NCBI GenBank assembly: GCA_947466425.1 | Contig: CANIBZ010000012.1 | Coordinates: forward strand, 1 to 59,843 | Direction: 5' to 3' | Origin: Flavobacteriales bacterium | GTDB taxonomy: Bacteria > Bacteroidota > Bacteroidia > Flavobacteriales_D > Sanyastnellaceae | DNA length: 59,843 nt | Shown: in pieces, positions 9,873 through 19,149 of the stretch | Position numbering within the stretch: the first letter of the stretch is position 1 | How the letters are laid out: every line of letters starts with the position of its first letter | Program-made: the position numbers and the translations under genes | The notes under the pieces: model-generated | The model's database searches: none | What the model saw: the letters and a program-made list of their open reading frames with translations, nothing else | Told to the model about the DNA's origin: nothing

Positions 9873-10851
9873 AGTAAGCCCACTTAACATAGATCGCTCC
9901 CCACGTGAATCCACCGCCAAATGCGGCTAGTACGAGGTTATCTCCTTTTTTCAATTGAGATTCCCAATCGCAAAGACAAAGTGGAATGGTTGCGCTAGTG
10001 GTGTTTCCGTATTTGTGAATGTTTATCATTACCTTCTCGCTGCCCACTCCCATGCGGCGTGCAGTAGCGTCGATAATTCTGAGGTTCGCTTGGTGAGGAA
10101 CCAACCACGCTACATCGTCTGATGTAAGGTTGTTCTTTTCCATAATTTCAGCAGACACATCGGCCATTCCCATTACCGCAGCTTTGAAAACAGGCTGTCC
10201 GTCTTGGGTAATGAAATGCTCGCGATTGGCTACTGTTTCAGCGGTAGACGGATTAACCGAACCACCTGACTTCTGATATAAATAATGTCTTCCGTGTCCA
10301 TCTGTTTTCAGTATGCTATCCATGATTCCGTTGTCGTCTTCTGTTGGTTCAAGAAGCACAGCTCCCGCGCCATCTCCGAATAGCACACATGTAGCGCGAT
10401 CGGTGTAGTCTACGATGCTCGACATTTTGTCTGCACCTACAACAACAACCTTTTTACACTTTCCTGTTTCAATGAATTGTGAACCGGTTGCTACGGCAAA
10501 AAGAAAACCTGAACAAGCAGCACCGAGGTCATATCCCCAAGCGTTTTTCGCTCCAATTTTATCGCAAATAATATTTGCAGTAGCTGGAAATAAATGGTCT
10601 GGAGTTACGGTTGCGCATATGAGCAAGTCAATGTCCATCGGTGAAATCCCACGCTTTTCGCATAGCACCTTCACAGCTTCAACAGCCATGTCGCTAGTGC
10701 CTAATCCTTCGCCTTTCAGTATATGACGCTCTGAAATACCTGTGCGCGAGCGAATCCACTCGTCGTTGGTATCTACCATTTTCTCTAAATCGGCGTTCGT
10801 AAGAATGTCTGGTGGAAGGTAACCGCCTATTGCGGTAATGGCTGCTCTCAT
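9871..10851 (-). CDS. fabH: 3-oxoacyl-ACP synthase III (KAS III)
   Basis: 326 residues from ATG 10851 ([13 protein letters not shown]). It condenses acetyl-CoA with malonyl-ACP to start fatty-acid synthesis. The catalytic triad is visible: Cys in [10 protein letters not shown], His in VPHQANLRI, Asn in [12 protein letters not shown]; the C-terminus has the usual GGGFTWG. The frame stays open upstream to 11022, but that 57-residue extension is translated mini-hairpin repeat (HLVKHLSKN) and has no family counterpart, so I place the start at 10851. It belongs with rpmF and yceD upstream, the classic yceD-rpmF-fabH order. Confidence 0.96.
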   Translation of the reverse strand: MRAAITAIGGYLPPDILTNADLEKMVDTNDEWIRSRTGISERHILKGEGLGTSDMAVEAVKVLCEKRGISPMDIDLLICATVTPDHLFPATANIICDKIGAKNAWGYDLGAACSGFLFAVATGSQFIETGKCKKVVVVGADKMSSIVDYTDRATCVLFGDGAGAVLLEPTEDDNGIMDSILKTDGHGRHYLYQKSGGSVNPSTAETVANREHFITQDGQPVFKAAVMGMADVSAEIMEKNNLTSDDVAWLVPHQANLRIIDATARRMGVGSEKVMINIHKYGNTTSATIPLCLCDWESQLKKGDNLVLAAFGGGFTWGAIYVKWAY

Positions 10852-10861
10852 GTGGTTTGTA

Positions 10862-11086
10862 GATTGAAGATGCGAAGATAGACAATTCTTCGAAAGATGT
10901 TTCACAAGATGCCAAATGCTAAAGCAAGATTCTGCGAAAGATGCTTCGCAAGATTTCTTCGAAAAGAAATTAGAAAAAACACAAAAACCTCCGATTAGAA
11001 TTACCTCTATAAAAAAAGGCAATCTACCGAAGGTTCTATGAAATTCTACGGAACGTTCTACGAAGTTCTACGTTCGTAAACGAACG
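10862..11086. repeat. Mini-hairpin array B2 (AAGAT variant) plus TTCTA-type repeats and a hairpin
   Basis: Bases 10880-10965 carry the AAGAT variant of the family B linker with stems TC-TTC-GA, GC-TTC-GC and TC-TGC-GA. Bases 11020-11075 hold a second degenerate repeat with the word TTCTA(C/T)G. A 7-bp hairpin ACGTTCG-TAAA-CGAACGT at 11067-11084 lies just after the rpmF stop and may end or attenuate that transcript. The region separates rpmF from fabH. Confidence 0.8.
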
Positions 11087-11272
11087 TTAGGCTTCTTTCT
11101 CTATGAGAACTTTTCCTTTGTAGTACAACTTCCCTTCGTACCAGTGTGCGTGGTGGAAAAGGTGTGGTTGACCAGTAGTGGTACAAGTAGAAACGTTAGG
11201 TGTTTCTAATTTGTAGTGTGTTCTACGCTTCGCTTGACGCGTTTGGGAAATCCTGTGTTTGGGATGTGCCAT
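11087..11272 (-). CDS. rpmF: 50S ribosomal protein L32
   Basis: 61 residues. [22 protein letters not shown] is the L32 N-terminal signature, followed by a short beta segment ([18 protein letters not shown]). Only one Cys is present, so this is a zinc-free form, which is common in Bacteroidota. It starts 18 nt downstream of the yceD stop, giving the conserved yceD-rpmF operon that couples ribosome and lipid synthesis genes; fabH follows after repeat array B2. Confidence 0.96.
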   Translation of the reverse strand: MAHPKHRISQTRQAKRRTHYKLETPNVSTCTTTGQPHLFHHAHWYEGKLYYKGKVLIEKEA

Positions 11273-11290
11273 GGGTTCTTATTTAAAAAG

Positions 11291-11821
11291 TTATTCTTCC
11301 TCATCGGAAGGATCAAATTCATCTGTATCAAAATCTTTCAAGTCTTTCCAGATGCTGTCTGCGTTTTCTTCTACTCGGTAGGTGTTCAAGGCGCCTAAGA
11401 CAACTGGGTTACAGTCGGCTTCTTTGCTGTGGATTCTTCTTGAAGGAAGAGCAAGCAATGCCATTTCAAACATACGTCGCTTAATGTCCAATTGGTATTC
11501 ACTTGGTCCAAGGGTCCAAACATCGTCTTCGTCGGTGTTTGTCTTGTCTCCAAATTTCACTAAGAGGTGATCAACGTTTTCAACATGAATCCAAGTGTCT
11601 TCAGCACATCTGTCGCAGGGCAGTATGACTTCTCCTTCAACTTGCAAATCGAGGATAAGCATGTTTTGTTTCTTGTCTAAAGTACCTGTGACATTCAGTT
11701 TTGATTCTTGAATTTCACTGTCGGGAAAGTCTGCAAAGAACGTTTTATCCAGTTGGAATTCTAACTCATGCGTTCCAATTTTCCAGCCTGAAAAGTTCAG
11801 GATATAAAGTGAATCTTGCAT
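11291..11821 (-). CDS. yceD: YceD/DUF177 family protein (rRNA accumulation factor)
   Basis: 176 residues from ATG 11821 (MQDSLYILNFSGWKIG). The DUF177 hallmark ILPCDRCAEDTW is central, with a second conserved CNPVVLGAL near the end and an acidic tail. The family is linked to 23S rRNA accumulation and is almost always encoded beside rpmF, as here. The frame stays open to 12043, but the 74 extra residues (APSAGPFAGPCETPF) are translated mini-hairpin repeat, so a longer start is unlikely. Confidence 0.9.
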   Translation of the reverse strand: MQDSLYILNFSGWKIGTHELEFQLDKTFFADFPDSEIQESKLNVTGTLDKKQNMLILDLQVEGEVILPCDRCAEDTWIHVENVDHLLVKFGDKTNTDEDDVWTLGPSEYQLDIKRRMFEMALLALPSRRIHSKEADCNPVVLGALNTYRVEENADSIWKDLKDFDTDEFDPSDEEE

Positions 11822-11871
11822 AGATAGATTTTCAAAAGGACGGCAAAGATACGTTTCTTTTTTGGAAAAAC

Positions 11872-12045
11872 AACATGCGGAGCAAGATTCTTCGAAAGGT
11901 GTTTCACAAGGTCCTGCGAAAGGTCCTGCGGAAGGTGCTTCGCGTAGCGACCTTCTAAAAGACCTTGCATTGCATCTTGAAACAGGTCCTGCGGAAGGTG
12001 TTTCACAAGGTCTGACGAAGGTGGGTAGCAAGGGAAAGTGCATTT
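11872..12045. repeat. Mini-hairpin array B3, AAGGT/ACCTT linker family
   Basis: AAGGT linkers with stems TC-TTC-GA, GT-TTC-AC and CC-TGC-GG run into the shared centre (TTCGC-GTA-GCGA), then ACCTT, then AGGT again, so orientation changes twice. It lies upstream of yceD and reads open in the yceD frame. Confidence 0.9.
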
Positions 12046-12159
12046 AAATAAAGGAATTTATGCTTCTGGAAGTAAGCTCTGACAAGGGCTGTAGAGAAAT
12101 GTAGGAATAAGTGTTTGTAGAGGTGAAAGGAATAAAGTCACATTTTTGAAAGAAAAAAG

Positions 12160-12516
12160 ATGAAAAAATCAGTTTATAAAAAGTCAGAAGAGCTTGCGCT
12201 TGAAATAATGGCAATAACAAAAGACATAATGGATGTGAAAAAAGATTATTACATGGCCGATCAAATATTCCGAAGTTCAACATCTGTGGCAGCCAATTTA
12301 AGAGAGGCAAAATTCTCAAACACCGATAAAATGTATTTACATAAATTATCTATTTCTATTCGAGAGGCTGACGAAACAAATTACTGGATAAGTGTCATGA
12401 AGTTCAAAGACTACATCACCCAAGATCAATTTGAGGATTTATCGATTAAATCACGAGAAATATTAAATGAACTCTATGCGTTATCGCGGTTTGTGAAAAA
12501 TAAAGCGAATAAATAA
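12160..12516 (+). CDS. Four-helix-bundle protein (23S rRNA intervening-sequence family)
   Basis: 118 residues, all helical. It has the hallmarks of the S23/IVP family: VYKKSEELALEI at the start, DQIFRSSTSVAANLREA in helix two, and LSISIREADETNYWI--MK in helix three. The family forms pentameric four-helix bundles. Members are found inside 23S rRNA intervening sequences and also, as here, as free-standing genes of unknown function. It sits alone between two mini-hairpin arrays (B3 and B4) and splits yceD from the divergent accBC pair, so it may have arrived together with the repeats. Confidence 0.85.
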   Translation: MKKSVYKKSEELALEIMAITKDIMDVKKDYYMADQIFRSSTSVAANLREAKFSNTDKMYLHKLSISIREADETNYWISVMKFKDYITQDQFEDLSIKSREILNELYALSRFVKNKANK

Positions 12517-12519
12517 ACC

Positions 12520-12715
12520 TCGCTTGCGAAGAACCTGTTTCAAGATGCATTGCAAGGTCTTTCAGAAGGTGCATCACAAGGTCCGATGGAAGGTCCAGTG
12601 GAAGGTCCAGTGGAAGGTTCTTCGAAAGGTCCCGAGGAAGGTCGCTACGCGAAGTCTACTTGCGAAGCACCTTGCATAGCACCTTCGTAAGACCTTTAAT
12701 CGAAACTTCCTTTTT
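12520..12715. repeat. Mini-hairpin array B4, AAGGT/ACCTT linker family
   Basis: About nine AAGGT linkers with varied but self-complementary 7-mers (CCGATGG, CCAGTGG twice, TCTTCGA, CCCGAGG), then a centre (CGCTACGCG), then ACCTT linkers with stems TGC-GAA-GCA and TGC-ATA-GCA. Stem letters change in pairs, for example GC/GC, CC/GG and TC/GA. It ends about 25 nt before the accB promoter. Confidence 0.9.
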
Positions 12716-12739
12716 TCTCAAAAACGAACCAAAAAGCTA

Positions 12740-12747
12740 TATATTTG
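12740..12747 (+). promoter_or_regulatory. TAnnTTTG -7 box for accBC
   Basis: TATATTTG lies 31 nt before the accB ATG, after the end of array B4. No clear -33 TTG is seen. Confidence 0.5.
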
Positions 12748-12778
12748 CCCTCAATTCAAACGAAAAATTCAAAAAACG

Positions 12779-13264
12779 ATGAATATTACTCAAATTCAAG
12801 ATCTAATCAAGTTCGTTGCAAAAAGTGGCGTAAGTGAAGTGGAAATCGAGCAAAAAGATTTCAAAATCACCATTAAGACTCCTGGAAAAGGAAAACAAGA
12901 ATTCGTTCAAGTGGCTTCTGCGCCAATGATGGCTGCACCTGCTCCAATGGCTATGCCAGCTGCTGCCCCTGTGGCATCTGCTGCTCCGGTTGCTCCGGTT
13001 GCTGAAACTCCAGTTGCTTCGAATCTTATTGAGATTAGAAGCCCAATGATTGGGACGTTCTACCGCTCTGCTTCTCCAGAGAAACCTGCATTCGTTGAGG
13101 TGGGTTCTGAAATTAAAGTTGGAGACAAAGTTTGTATCGTTGAAGCCATGAAGTTGTTCAACGACATTGAATCTGAAGTTTCAGGTAGAATCGTGAAGAT
13201 TTTGGTGAACGACATGTCACCGATTGAATTTGATCAACCATTATTTTTGGTTGAACCAGCATAA
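12779..13264 (+). CDS. accB: Biotin carboxyl carrier protein of acetyl-CoA carboxylase
   Basis: 161 residues. An N-terminal helical part (residues 1-40), an Ala/Pro-rich flexible linker (APAPMAMPAAAPVASAAPVAP, about residues 48-80) and the C-terminal biotinyl domain with EAMKLFN, where Lys carries biotin. It delivers carboxybiotin from AccC to the carboxyltransferase in malonyl-CoA synthesis. It is followed 21 nt later by accC, so the two form an operon. It diverges from the yceD-rpmF-fabH block, whereas related genomes often keep these genes in one direction. Confidence 0.96.
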   Translation: MNITQIQDLIKFVAKSGVSEVEIEQKDFKITIKTPGKGKQEFVQVASAPMMAAPAPMAMPAAAPVASAAPVAPVAETPVASNLIEIRSPMIGTFYRSASPEKPAFVEVGSEIKVGDKVCIVEAMKLFNDIESEVSGRIVKILVNDMSPIEFDQPLFLVEPA

Positions 13265-13285
13265 TTGCACTTAAACACTACTTCC

Positions 13286-14620
13286 ATGTTTAACAAAATA
13301 TTAATTGCCAATCGCGGCGAAATTGCGCTACGTGTTATTCGTACGTGCAAAGAAATGGGTATTAAAACGGTTGCTGTTTATTCAACAGCCGACCGCGATA
13401 GCCTTCATGTGCGCTTTGCAGATGAGGCCGTATGTATAGGACCCCCTTCTAGTAAAGAGTCCTATTTAAAGATTTCAAGCATTATTGCTGCTGCAGAGAT
13501 TACGAATGCAGATGCGATTCACCCTGGATATGGTTTCCTTTCTGAAAACGCCACCTTCTCTAAGGTGTGTAAAGAAAACGGAATCAAATTCATTGGCGCT
13601 TCTCCAGAAATGATTGACTCGATGGGCGATAAGTCTTCGGCGAAACAAACCATGAAAGACGCTGGTGTTCCTACCATTCCAGGTAGCGATGGCCTAATAG
13701 AAAGTCTTGAACACGCGAAGGAATTGGCTGTTGGAATTGTTTATCCTGTAATCTTGAAAGCCACCGCAGGCGGTGGTGGAAAAGGTATGCGTGTGGTGAA
13801 CAGCGAAGACGAAATGGAAAGCGCTTGGGAAATGGTGAGACGCGAAGCCGGTGCTGCCTTCGGAAACGATGGTATTTATATGGAGAAATTCGTAGTTGAA
13901 CCTCGCCACATTGAAATTCAAATTGCAGGTGACCAATACGGAAAAGCATGTCACCTTTCAGAACGCGACTGTTCCATTCAAAGAAGACATCAGAAATTAG
14001 TAGAGGAAACTCCTTCTCCATTCATGACTCCGGAATTGCGCGAGCGCATGGGTGAAGCTGCTATTAAAGCGGCTCTTGCTGTTGGATACGAAGGCGTTGG
14101 AACAGTAGAGTTCTTGGTAGACAAAGACCGCAACTTCTACTTCATGGAAATGAATACGCGTATTCAAGTAGAGCATACCATCACTGAAGAAGTTATAGAC
14201 TACGACTTGGTGAAGGAGCAAATTAAATTGGCTGCTGGAGAACCTATTTCTGGAAGAAATTACTATCCGACTATGCATGCCATTCAGTGTCGTATTAACG
14301 CTGAAGACCCATACAAAAACTTCATGCCTTCTCCAGGAAAAATCACCGACTACCATTGTCCTGGCGGCCACGGTGTTCGCATAGATGCTCACGCCTATGC
14401 TGGATACGTGATTCCCCCGTTCTATGATTCTATGATTTCGAAATTAATTACCGTTGCTCAAACTCGTGAAGAAGCCATTGCAAAAATGCAACGTGCTTTA
14501 GATGAGTATATCATTGAAGGAATTAAAACTACAATCCCCTTCCACCAAAAACTTATGAAAGACGAGAAGTTCCGTTCAGGGGATTTCACGACGAAGTTTT
14601 TGGAAGATTGGACTATGTAA
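13286..14620 (+). CDS. accC: Acetyl-CoA carboxylase, biotin carboxylase subunit
   Basis: 444 residues from ATG 13286 ([17 protein letters not shown]). It carboxylates biotin on AccB using ATP and bicarbonate. The biotin-carboxylase N-domain, ATP-grasp domain with the Gly-rich loop [14 protein letters not shown], the [17 protein letters not shown] active-site segment and the C-terminal domain are complete. A TTG at 13265 in frame is not used by the family. The stop codon at 14618-14620 directly abuts mini-hairpin array A. Confidence 0.97.
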   Translation: MFNKILIANRGEIALRVIRTCKEMGIKTVAVYSTADRDSLHVRFADEAVCIGPPSSKESYLKISSIIAAAEITNADAIHPGYGFLSENATFSKVCKENGIKFIGASPEMIDSMGDKSSAKQTMKDAGVPTIPGSDGLIESLEHAKELAVGIVYPVILKATAGGGGKGMRVVNSEDEMESAWEMVRREAGAAFGNDGIYMEKFVVEPRHIEIQIAGDQYGKACHLSERDCSIQRRHQKLVEETPSPFMTPELRERMGEAAIKAALAVGYEGVGTVEFLVDKDRNFYFMEMNTRIQVEHTITEEVIDYDLVKEQIKLAAGEPISGRNYYPTMHAIQCRINAEDPYKNFMPSPGKITDYHCPGGHGVRIDAHAYAGYVIPPFYDSMISKLITVAQTREEAIAKMQRALDEYIIEGIKTTIPFHQKLMKDEKFRSGDFTTKFLEDWTM

Positions 14621-15120
14621 TCAGACTACGTCTGATCAATCTGACTTCGTCAGATCAATCCTTCGGATCAATCAGTCTTTGACTGATCAATCACTTCGTG
14701 ATTTTTCCGTTAGTACTAAACTAAAATATTTACTGCAGAGCAATTGATCCGAAGGATTGATAACGCAGTGATTGATTACGTAGTAATTGATCCGAAGGAT
14801 TGATCACGAAGTGATTGATTACAGAGCAATTGATCCGAAGGATTGATCACGAAGTGATTGATTACATAGTAATTGATCCGAAGGATTGATCACGAAGTGA
14901 TTGATTACGTAGTAATTGATCCGAAGGATTGATCACGAAGTGATTGATTACATAGTAATTGATCCGAAGGATTGATCACGAAGTGATTGATTACATAGTA
15001 ATTGATCCGAAGGATTGATCACGAAGTGATTGATTACGTAGTAATTGATCCGAAGGATTGATCACGAAGTGATTGATTACGTAGTAATTGATCCGAAGGA
15101 TTGATCAGACGTAGTCTGAG
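14621..15120. repeat. Mini-hairpin array A, TCAA/TTGA linker family with inverted terminal hairpins
   Basis: It fills the whole gap between the convergent genes accC and lepA. The left arm (14621-14700) has TCAGAC-TAC-GTCTGA, TCTGAC-TTC-GTCAGA, ATCC-TTC-GGAT, TCAGTC-TTT-GACTGA and ATCAC-TTC-GTGAT, joined by TCAA. After a non-repeat centre (14701-14745) the right arm repeats ATCC-GAA-GGAT, ATCAC-GAA-GTGAT and ATTAC-GTA-GTAAT many times, joined by TTGA. The outermost hairpins (14621-14635 and 15105-15119) are exact reverse complements, like terminal inverted repeats, and touch the two stop codons. Confidence 0.95.
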
Positions 15121-16911
15121 TTAGCTATTTAGCTTAAGCACCGCCAAAAACGCTGCCTGTGGAACTTCTACAGATCCAACTTGTCGCATGCGTTTCTTTC
15201 CTTCTTTTTGCTTTTCAAGAAGCTTGCGCTTACGCGAGATATCACCGCCGTAACATTTTGCGGTTACGTCTTTACGCAAGGCGTTAATGGTTTCACGAGC
15301 AATGATCTTCGCGCCAATAGCGGCTTGCAGAGCAATTAAGAATTGCTGTCTTGGGATAAGTTCACGCAATTTCATGCAAATTTTCTTACCCAATTCGTAA
15401 GCGTGGTCTTTGTGAATAAGCGCACTTAGAGCATCAACTTGATCTCCGTTTAAGAGTATATCTAATTTCACTAACAAACTTTGTTGGTAGCCAATTCTGA
15501 AATAATCGAACGAGGCATAGCCTTTCGAAATGGTCTTTAACCGATCATAGAAATCGAATACGATTTCAGCCAAAGGCATTTCAAATGTTAACTCTATGCG
15601 GTCTGTAGTTAGGTAGAGCTGGTTTTGCAGCATACCTCTTTTTTCAATACACAAGGTCATAATTGCGCCAATGTACTCGGTCTTGGTTATGATTTGCGCT
15701 TTGATAAACGGTTCTTCAACATAGTCTATTAAGTTCTGTTCTGGCAGTTCCGAAGGATTGTTGATCTCTAACTTCTCTCCCTTCGTAGTGTAACAGATGT
15801 AGCTAACGTTCGGAACAGTCGTAATAACAGTCATGTTGAACTCGCGTTCCAAGCGTTCCTGAATAATTTCCATGTGCAACATGCCTAAGAATCCGCAACG
15901 GAAACCGAATCCAAGTGCCGCCGAACTTTCCGGTTCGAACACCAAAGACGCATCGTTCAACTGCAATTTCTCCATACTCGCACGAAGCTCTTCGTACTCG
16001 TCTGTATCTACCGGATAAATTCCCGCGAATACCATGGGCTTAACGTCTTCGAAACCTTGAAGAGCTTCTGGAGAAGGATTAGCAAGGGTTGTAATGGTAT
16101 CGCCCACTTTTACTTCAGTGGCCGTTTTAATTCCAGAAATAATATATCCCACATCGCCTGCGGCAACAAAGTCCCGTGGCTTCAAGTCCATTCCCAAAAC
16201 ACCTACTTCATCTGCATAGTACTCTTTTCCTGTGCTCATGAATTTCACTTTGTCTCCTTTACGAAGAACACCGTTCTTGATTCGGAAGTAAGCGATAATT
16301 CCACGGAATGAATTGAACACTGAGTCGAAAACCATTGCCTGCAAAGGAGCGTCTACTGTTCCTACTGGACCAGGAATGCGCGCGCAAATAGCATCTAAAA
16401 TTTCAAGAACGCCCTCACCTGTTTTTCCGCTTGCGGCTAAAATTTCATCACGCTCGCAACCGATTAAATCTACAATCTGATCTTTCACCAACTCTGGATC
16501 GGCATTCGGAAGATCTATTTTATTTAAAATTGGAATAATGGTTAAATCATTTTCCAATGCCAAGTACAAGTTTGAAATGGTCTGTGCTTGAATTCCTTGA
16601 GAAGCATCCACAATAAGAATAGCGCCTTCGCACGAAGCTATGGCGCGAGAAACCTCGTAAGAAAAATCTACGTGACCAGGGGTGTCGATCAAATTCAACA
16701 CAAATTGTTCGTTGCCAATTTTGTGCAACATCTGAATGGCATGCGCCTTAATGGTAATTCCTTTCTCACGCTCAAGATCCATGTCGTCTAGCGCTTGCGC
16801 TACCATCTTACGATCTTCAATGGTCTTGGTAATTTGCAACATTCTGTCGGCAAGGGTCGATTTCCCGTGATCAATGTGCGCAATGATGCAAAAATTTCGA
16901 ATATTTTTCAT
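15121..16911 (-). CDS. lepA: Elongation factor 4 (LepA)
   Basis: 596 residues from ATG 16911 ([24 protein letters not shown]). Ribosome-associated GTPase: G1 [10 protein letters not shown]3 DTPGH, G4 NKID, then EF-G-like domains and the LepA-specific C-terminal domain ending [20 protein letters not shown]. The frame extends 28 residues upstream, but those lack homology and cover the promoter (TAACTTTG at 16936-16929 on the minus strand), so 16911 is the start. It is convergent with accC across array A and divergent from the protease gene at 17023. Confidence 0.97.
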   Translation of the reverse strand: MKNIRNFCIIAHIDHGKSTLADRMLQITKTIEDRKMVAQALDDMDLEREKGITIKAHAIQMLHKIGNEQFVLNLIDTPGHVDFSYEVSRAIASCEGAILIVDASQGIQAQTISNLYLALENDLTIIPILNKIDLPNADPELVKDQIVDLIGCERDEILAASGKTGEGVLEILDAICARIPGPVGTVDAPLQAMVFDSVFNSFRGIIAYFRIKNGVLRKGDKVKFMSTGKEYYADEVGVLGMDLKPRDFVAAGDVGYIISGIKTATEVKVGDTITTLANPSPEALQGFEDVKPMVFAGIYPVDTDEYEELRASMEKLQLNDASLVFEPESSAALGFGFRCGFLGMLHMEIIQERLEREFNMTVITTVPNVSYICYTTKGEKLEINNPSELPEQNLIDYVEEPFIKAQIITKTEYIGAIMTLCIEKRGMLQNQLYLTTDRIELTFEMPLAEIVFDFYDRLKTISKGYASFDYFRIGYQQSLLVKLDILLNGDQVDALSALIHKDHAYELGKKICMKLRELIPRQQFLIALQAAIGAKIIARETINALRKDVTAKCYGGDISRKRKLLEKQKEGKKRMRQVGSVEVPQAAFLAVLKLNS

Positions 16912-16928
16912 GTTCTTTCTAAGACCTA

Positions 16929-16936
16929 CAAAGTTA
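16929..16936 (-). promoter_or_regulatory. TAnnTTTG -7 box for lepA
   Basis: TAACTTTG on the minus strand, 17 nt before the ATG, with a TTG about 21 nt upstream, which fits the Bacteroidota -33/-7 spacing. Confidence 0.6.
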
Positions 16937-17008
16937 CATCGAAAGCTAGGTATAAAACAATGAAAAGAAAATACTCCGAAAACAAAACTGTTCAAGCCAA
17001 CATTCGTT

Positions 17009-17016
17009 TATTTTTG
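17009..17016 (+). promoter_or_regulatory. TAnnTTTG box 6 nt before the M43 protease start
   Basis: TATTTTTG, then TTCACC, then ATG 17023. The spacing would put the transcription start at or within a few bases of the ATG. Confidence 0.45.
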
Positions 17017-17022
17017 TTCACC

Positions 17023-19104
17023 ATGAAAATTTTGAAATCCATTTTTATTGCAATACTTGGACTTGTTGCAACCGGTGTCTTCGCTCAAGAAGATCATTTG
17101 AATTGCGGTGAGCGCGAAAATCGCGTGCGCATGTTCGGCATGTATCCTGAAGCCGAAGGAATCGCCCGTCGTGCCGATCAAGCTCTTGAGACCTACACAG
17201 AAAATTTCACAGACGAAGCCCCCGAGCGCGGATCTCAGACCATTTATACCATTCCTGTTGTCTTCCATGTGATTCACAACAACGGTCCAGAGAATATTTC
17301 CGATGAACAAATTCTTAATGGATTGTCCATACTTAATCGCGATTACGCCATGTTGAATTCAGACATAAGCTTAGTTGTTACCGCTTTCGAAACGATCACT
17401 GCAGATGTCGGAATTCAATTCGCTCTAGCTACCAAAGACCCGAACGGTAACTGCACACGAGGAATTAATCGAGTGGTTTCTACGCTGACTTCTGTCGGAG
17501 ACCAAAGTATGAAGGACCTCATTATGTGGCCACGCAACAAGTACCTGAACATTTGGATTTGTTTAGATGCTGCGGGTGCTGCGGGATACAGCAATCTTCC
17601 TCCGGATGTTGCCGGAAACTGGGGCGCAAATACCGATGGTATTGTGGTTCGTTCAGACTATGTTGGATCTATCGGAACAAGTACTTCTCAGCACAGCCGA
17701 ACCCTTACGCACGAAACTGGACATTGGTTAAACCTATACCACACTTGGGGGCCCGGAAACTCTCCTGGCGTTGCTACAAACTGCAATCAAGATGACAACG
17801 TTACTGACACCCCGAACACCATTGGCTGGACCACCTGCTCCCTTACCGGTAGCTCATGCGGAAACACAGTAGACAACGTTCAGAACTACATGGAATATTC
17901 GTATTGCTCACGCATGTTTACGCAAGGACAACGGACACGCATGCGCGCTGCAATCACAAGCAGTGTTGCTTCGCGAAGCAGTCTTATCACAGCTGCAAAT
18001 CTTTTAGCAACTGGCGTTACAAATCCTTCTCTTTGCGTAGCCGATTTCGAATTCAATAAAAACATTCTTTGCACTGGAGACAGCGTGGCTTTTACAGACA
18101 TCTCCTATCACGGAATTACTTCTTGGAATTGGAATTTCGGAGACGGTGTAACTTTGGTTGGAAGCGACCCCGCTGTTCACCAAAACCCTGTTCATACCTA
18201 CAATACAGCGGGAACCTACACGGTAACCCTTACCGTTAGTAATGGGGCTGATCAACTTTCAAAAACGTATTCAAATATCATAACTGTTTTGGGTCCAGCC
18301 GGAATGACTACTCCGCTTGTAGAAGGATTCGAAGGAACATGGCCAGGAACCAATTGGTTCGTGAATAACCCAGATCTTGACGAAACTTGGCAAGTGGTAA
18401 CTCCGCATTACACCGGAGCTAAAGGATTAAAACTTTCAAATTTCACTAGTGAATCTGGACACGTAGATGAATTCATTTCGAACACCTTCGACATGAGTGC
18501 CATGGACACCATTTTCGTAAGTTACAAATGGGCTTACGCAAGTAGAGTTTCGGTTACCGATGATCGCCTTCGCATTAGCGCATCAGGAGATTGCGGAACT
18601 TCATGGACCCTTGCTAGAATTCGCAAAGGAACAACCAACTTACCAACCGGAACAGCGACTAACCTTGCCTTCACTCCGCAAACGACTGCACAATGGAGTG
18701 GTGAAACGCTTACGCTTACCAATCCGAATTACATGACCGATCATTTCCAACTGAAATATGAATTCATTAGTTACGGTGGAAACAATTTATACCTCGATGA
18801 CATTAACATTACCGCAGTAGATACGCTCGGAAATTTCATTGAAATTACCGAATCTCCGTTGGAAGTTTCGCTTTATCCGAATCCGACAAACGAGGCGGCA
18901 ACCTTGGTTCTTGGAAGCGCTGCTCACAAGAAAACCAGCGTGGTATTGTTTAACAGTGCAGGGGAAATTGTTGACCAGATTTACAACGGAAATCTAAGTG
19001 TGGGAACACATACATTTTCAATTCCGAAACATGCTGCTGGTTTCTACATTGTTCAAATTCAAAGTGGAAACTCGGTAACACACCGAAAACTTATTTTCGA
19101 GTAA
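17023..19104 (+). CDS. Secreted M43-type zinc metalloprotease with PKD domain and T9SS tail
   Basis: 693 residues from ATG 17023. The frame is open from 16795, but that extension crosses the lepA promoter. A signal peptide ends at GVFAQ. The catalytic zinc motif HETGHWLNLYH (about residues 228-238) is of the pappalysin/M43 type, with Asn where many members have Gly, followed by the Met-turn region NYMEYSYCSRMF. A PKD domain (WNWNFGDG...HTYNTAGTYTVTLTVSNG) follows, then a jelly-roll-like segment, and a T9SS sorting domain (YPNPTNE...GFYIVQIQSGNSVTHRKLIFE). It is exported by type IX secretion and presumably degrades extracellular protein. Confidence 0.92.
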   Translation: MKILKSIFIAILGLVATGVFAQEDHLNCGERENRVRMFGMYPEAEGIARRADQALETYTENFTDEAPERGSQTIYTIPVVFHVIHNNGPENISDEQILNGLSILNRDYAMLNSDISLVVTAFETITADVGIQFALATKDPNGNCTRGINRVVSTLTSVGDQSMKDLIMWPRNKYLNIWICLDAAGAAGYSNLPPDVAGNWGANTDGIVVRSDYVGSIGTSTSQHSRTLTHETGHWLNLYHTWGPGNSPGVATNCNQDDNVTDTPNTIGWTTCSLTGSSCGNTVDNVQNYMEYSYCSRMFTQGQRTRMRAAITSSVASRSSLITAANLLATGVTNPSLCVADFEFNKNILCTGDSVAFTDISYHGITSWNWNFGDGVTLVGSDPAVHQNPVHTYNTAGTYTVTLTVSNGADQLSKTYSNIITVLGPAGMTTPLVEGFEGTWPGTNWFVNNPDLDETWQVVTPHYTGAKGLKLSNFTSESGHVDEFISNTFDMSAMDTIFVSYKWAYASRVSVTDDRLRISASGDCGTSWTLARIRKGTTNLPTGTATNLAFTPQTTAQWSGETLTLTNPNYMTDHFQLKYEFISYGGNNLYLDDINITAVDTLGNFIEITESPLEVSLYPNPTNEAATLVLGSAAHKKTSVVLFNSAGEIVDQIYNGNLSVGTHTFSIPKHAAGFYIVQIQSGNSVTHRKLIFE

Positions 19105-19110
19105 GTTTCC

Positions 19111-19143
19111 TTGAACAAACTTGGCTTGTAGTTGTTAACTTTG
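19111..19143 (+). promoter_or_regulatory. Promoter of dxs (TTG-N22-TAACTTTG)
   Basis: TTG at 19111-19113 and TAACTTTG at 19136-19143 match the Bacteroidota -33/-7 layout. Only 6 nt separate the box from ATG 19150, which predicts a leaderless transcript. Confidence 0.65.
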
Positions 19144-19149
19144 TTTAAT

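Noticed and set aside
9686..9883. Small coding gene ([18 protein letters not shown] peptide)
   Set aside because: The frame is only the 12-nt repeat read as protein; no start signal or homology, and the same peptide appears wherever the array occurs.
14647..14662. RNA UUCG tetraloop hairpins as the basis of the repeats
   Set aside because: CTTCGG is present, but the stems pair in register with a three-base loop (TTC), and other units have TAC, TTT or TGC loops, so a UUCG tetraloop does not explain the family.
14621..15120. CRISPR array
   Set aside because: Units are 10-17 nt of self-complementary sequence with constant 4-nt linkers; there are no 25-40 nt repeats with unique spacers and no cas genes.
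16795..17022. Longer N-terminus of the M43 protease
   Set aside because: It overlaps the lepA coding start and promoter; the signal peptide begins at 17023.
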